From NCBI RefSeq assembly GCF_003610295.1, contig NZ_RAPV01000001.1, forward strand, positions 1,798,001-1,862,000: DNA of 64,000 bases. Reading direction: 5' to 3'. How positions within the stretch are numbered: the first letter of the stretch is position 1; each line of letters begins with the position of its first letter. Below, piece after piece: positions 62,539 to 64,000 of the stretch. This stretch comes from Paraburkholderia sp. BL23I1N1 (GTDB taxonomy: Bacteria > Pseudomonadota > Gammaproteobacteria > Burkholderiales > Burkholderiaceae). Position numbers and translations under genes: made by a program. The notes below the pieces were generated by a model, which had not been told where the DNA came from, ran no database searches, and saw nothing but the letters and a program-made list of their open reading frames with translations.

Positions 62539-63699
62539 ATGAATGTGTTCTGGTTCATTCCGACTCACGGCGACAGCCGCTATCTCGGCACGTCCCAAGG
62601 CGCACGCACAGCCGATTACGACTACTTCCAGCAGATCGCCGTCGCCGCCGATACGCTCGGCTACGAGGGCGTGCTGCTGCCGACCGGCCGCTCGTGCGAA
62701 GACGCATGGGTCGTCGCATCGAGCCTGATTGCCGCGACCAAACGTCTGAAGTTTCTGGTGGCGATCCGTCCGGGTATTTCGTCACCGGGTCTGGCGGCGC
62801 GCATGGCGGCGACCTTCGACCGGTTGTCGAATGGACGTCTGCTGATCAACGTCGTAACGGGTGGCGATTCGGCCGAACTGGAAGGCGACGGCGTGTTCGT
62901 CGATCACGACACGCGCTATGAAATCACCGACGAATTCCTGCATATCTGGCGCAAGCTGCTCAGCGCCGCGCACACCAACGACGCAATCGATTTCAACGGC
63001 AAGCATTTGACCTCGAAGGGCGGCAAGGCGCTGTATCCGCCGGTGCAGAACCCGCATCCGCCGCTATGGTTCGGCGGTTCGTCGGTGGCTGCGCACGACA
63101 TCGCGGCCGATCACATCGATACGTATCTGACGTGGGGCGAGCCGCCCGCGGCCGTCGCGAAGAAGATCGCCGACATTCGCGCCCGTGCCGAAGCGCGTGG
63201 CCGCAAGATCAAGTTCGGCATTCGCTTTCACGTGATCGTGCGCGAGACCGAAGAAGAAGCATGGGCCGCCGCGGACAAGCTGATCAGCAAGCTCGACGAC
63301 GACACCATATCCCGTGCGCAGGCATCGTTTTCGAAGATGGATTCCGAAGGACAGCGCCGCATGGCCGCATTGCACGGCGGCAAGCGCGGCGGCCGCGCGG
63401 AACTCGAGGTCTATCCGCATCTGTGGGCGGGCGTGGGGCTCGTGCGTGGCGGTGCGGGCACGGCGCTGGTCGGCAATCCCGAGCAGGTGGCGGCGCTGAT
63501 GAACCAGTATGCGGCGCTCGGCATCGACACGTTCATTCTGTCCGGCTATCCGCATCTCGAAGAGTCGTATCGCTTCGCCGAACTGGTGTTTCCGTTGCTG
63601 CCGGGCCGTCAAATCAAGAGTTCGGGCGGTCCGCTGTCGGGACCGTTCGGCGAGATCGTGGGCAACAACTATCTGCCGAAAGCGGCGAGTTCGAGCTGA
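62539..63699 (+). CDS. ssuD: FMNH2-dependent alkanesulfonate monooxygenase
   Basis: Luciferase-like monooxygenase, 386 residues, that frees sulfite from alkanesulfonates under sulfur starvation. Motifs: [19 protein letters not shown] (start), [60 protein letters not shown] and [20 protein letters not shown]. The C-terminal part keeps the flexible-loop region [20 protein letters not shown] with conserved Arg. Start at ATG 62539. ssuC follows after 56 bases. Reduced flavin must come from a reductase elsewhere. Confidence 0.96.
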   Translation: MNVFWFIPTHGDSRYLGTSQGARTADYDYFQQIAVAADTLGYEGVLLPTGRSCEDAWVVASSLIAATKRLKFLVAIRPGISSPGLAARMAATFDRLSNGRLLINVVTGGDSAELEGDGVFVDHDTRYEITDEFLHIWRKLLSAAHTNDAIDFNGKHLTSKGGKALYPPVQNPHPPLWFGGSSVAAHDIAADHIDTYLTWGEPPAAVAKKIADIRARAEARGRKIKFGIRFHVIVRETEEEAWAAADKLISKLDDDTISRAQASFSKMDSEGQRRMAALHGGKRGGRAELEVYPHLWAGVGLVRGGAGTALVGNPEQVAALMNQYAALGIDTFILSGYPHLEESYRFAELVFPLLPGRQIKSSGGPLSGPFGEIVGNNYLPKAASSS

Positions 63700-63755
63700 G
63701 CGCTTTCGCTTGGTTCGGCTACGACGCCTAACGGTTAAGCAATGAGGACATCATC

Positions 63756-64000
63756 ATGGCTCAATCTAGTGTGAGTGCGGGACGAAGTACAAACCTGGGC
63801 ACAAACCCGCGCACAAACGCAGGCACAAGCGCGGGCGCGGCACCTGCCGCGCCGCGGGGCGCAGGTCTCGACGTATTGCGCCGCATCGGTGGGCATCTCG
63901 CGCCGTGGCTCGCGCCGCTGGCGATTCTGCTGGCGTGGGAATTCGCGGCGCGGAGCGGCATTCTCTCCACGCGCGTGCTGCCCGAACCGCTCGCGGTCGT
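63756..64000 (+). CDS. ssuC: Alkanesulfonate ABC transporter permease, N-terminal part
   Basis: Partial gene running off the right edge; 81 codons are visible. After a Thr/Asn/Gly/Ala-rich N-terminus with repeated TN-G units (about 12-30) the permease sequence begins (LAPWLAPLAILLAWEFAARS, first helix, about 49-68; then GILSTRVLPEPLAVV), which matches SsuC-type permeases. With ssuD upstream and presumably ssuB beyond the edge, it belongs to the alkanesulfonate uptake operon. Confidence 0.85.
   Translation, partial: MAQSSVSAGRSTNLGTNPRTNAGTSAGAAPAAPRGAGLDVLRRIGGHLAPWLAPLAILLAWEFAARSGILSTRVLPEPLAV

Overview
The window looks like a chromosome segment of a high-GC beta-proteobacterium of the Burkholderia/Paraburkholderia group. 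The core genes (rnr, rlmB, rpiA, pyrD, bpt, aat), the tRNA-Leu and initiator tRNA genes and the codon use all fit. No species can be named from the sequence alone.

Positions 1 to about 28,170 are the right-hand part of an integrative element inserted at the 3' end of a tRNA-Leu(CAG) gene; a P4-type integrase (26733-28007) faces the tRNA. A Trb-type mating-pair module (trbB-C-D-E-J, a small membrane protein, trbL, plus a lytic transglycosylase) runs leftwards. A MobH relaxase (TraI_2), a TraD-like coupling ATPase and a DUF4400 membrane protein run rightwards. The divergent space between them (7463-8107) holds direct repeats and inverted repeats and is the best place to look for oriT. The left end of the element, and probably trbF/G/I, lie outside the window.

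From 13 to 26.7 kb lies an accessory and decaying zone. It holds a SET-domain gene with an in-frame TGA, an AlpA-type regulator, and a small gene with two compensating frameshifts. An apparent ABC-three-component (ABC-3C) conflict operon (DUF4297-like nuclease with C-terminal domain, middle component, Rad50-like ATPase) follows, its effector gene split by an IS21-family element (istA/istB). Next is a PHP-domain/SMC-type ATPase (TrlF-like) overlapping a GHKL (Hsp90/MutL-type) ATPase gene that is frameshifted and truncated. These two modules are the most interesting content of the window.

From 28.2 kb on the region is chromosomal. First come twin tRNA-Leu genes with clear promoters and terminators, then rnr, rlmB and rpiA. 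An exopolysaccharide pair (GT4 glycosyltransferase and WcaJ-type initiating transferase) flanks a higBA toxin-antitoxin locus, with a Crp/Fnr regulator beside it. A tightly coupled five-gene operon (38.6-44.8 kb) then encodes an acyl carrier protein, an acyl-CoA dehydrogenase-like enzyme, an amino acid:[carrier protein] ligase, a DUF1839 protein and a GH2 glycosidase-like protein. This looks like a small dedicated aminoacyl-carrier pathway of unknown product.

After that follow a GNAT, a flavin reductase, a GntR regulator, a Gfo/Idh oxidoreductase, a signal peptidase I, a cystine-type ABC uptake pair, pyrD, the two N-degron transferases bpt and aat, a NUDIX hydrolase, initiator tRNA-Met, an SMR transporter, several small proteins, a divergent epimerase/TetR pair with a palindromic operator, and an enoyl-CoA hydratase-family hydrolase. 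An IS30-family element sits upstream of ssuD and ssuC (alkanesulfonate use), and ssuC runs off the right edge.
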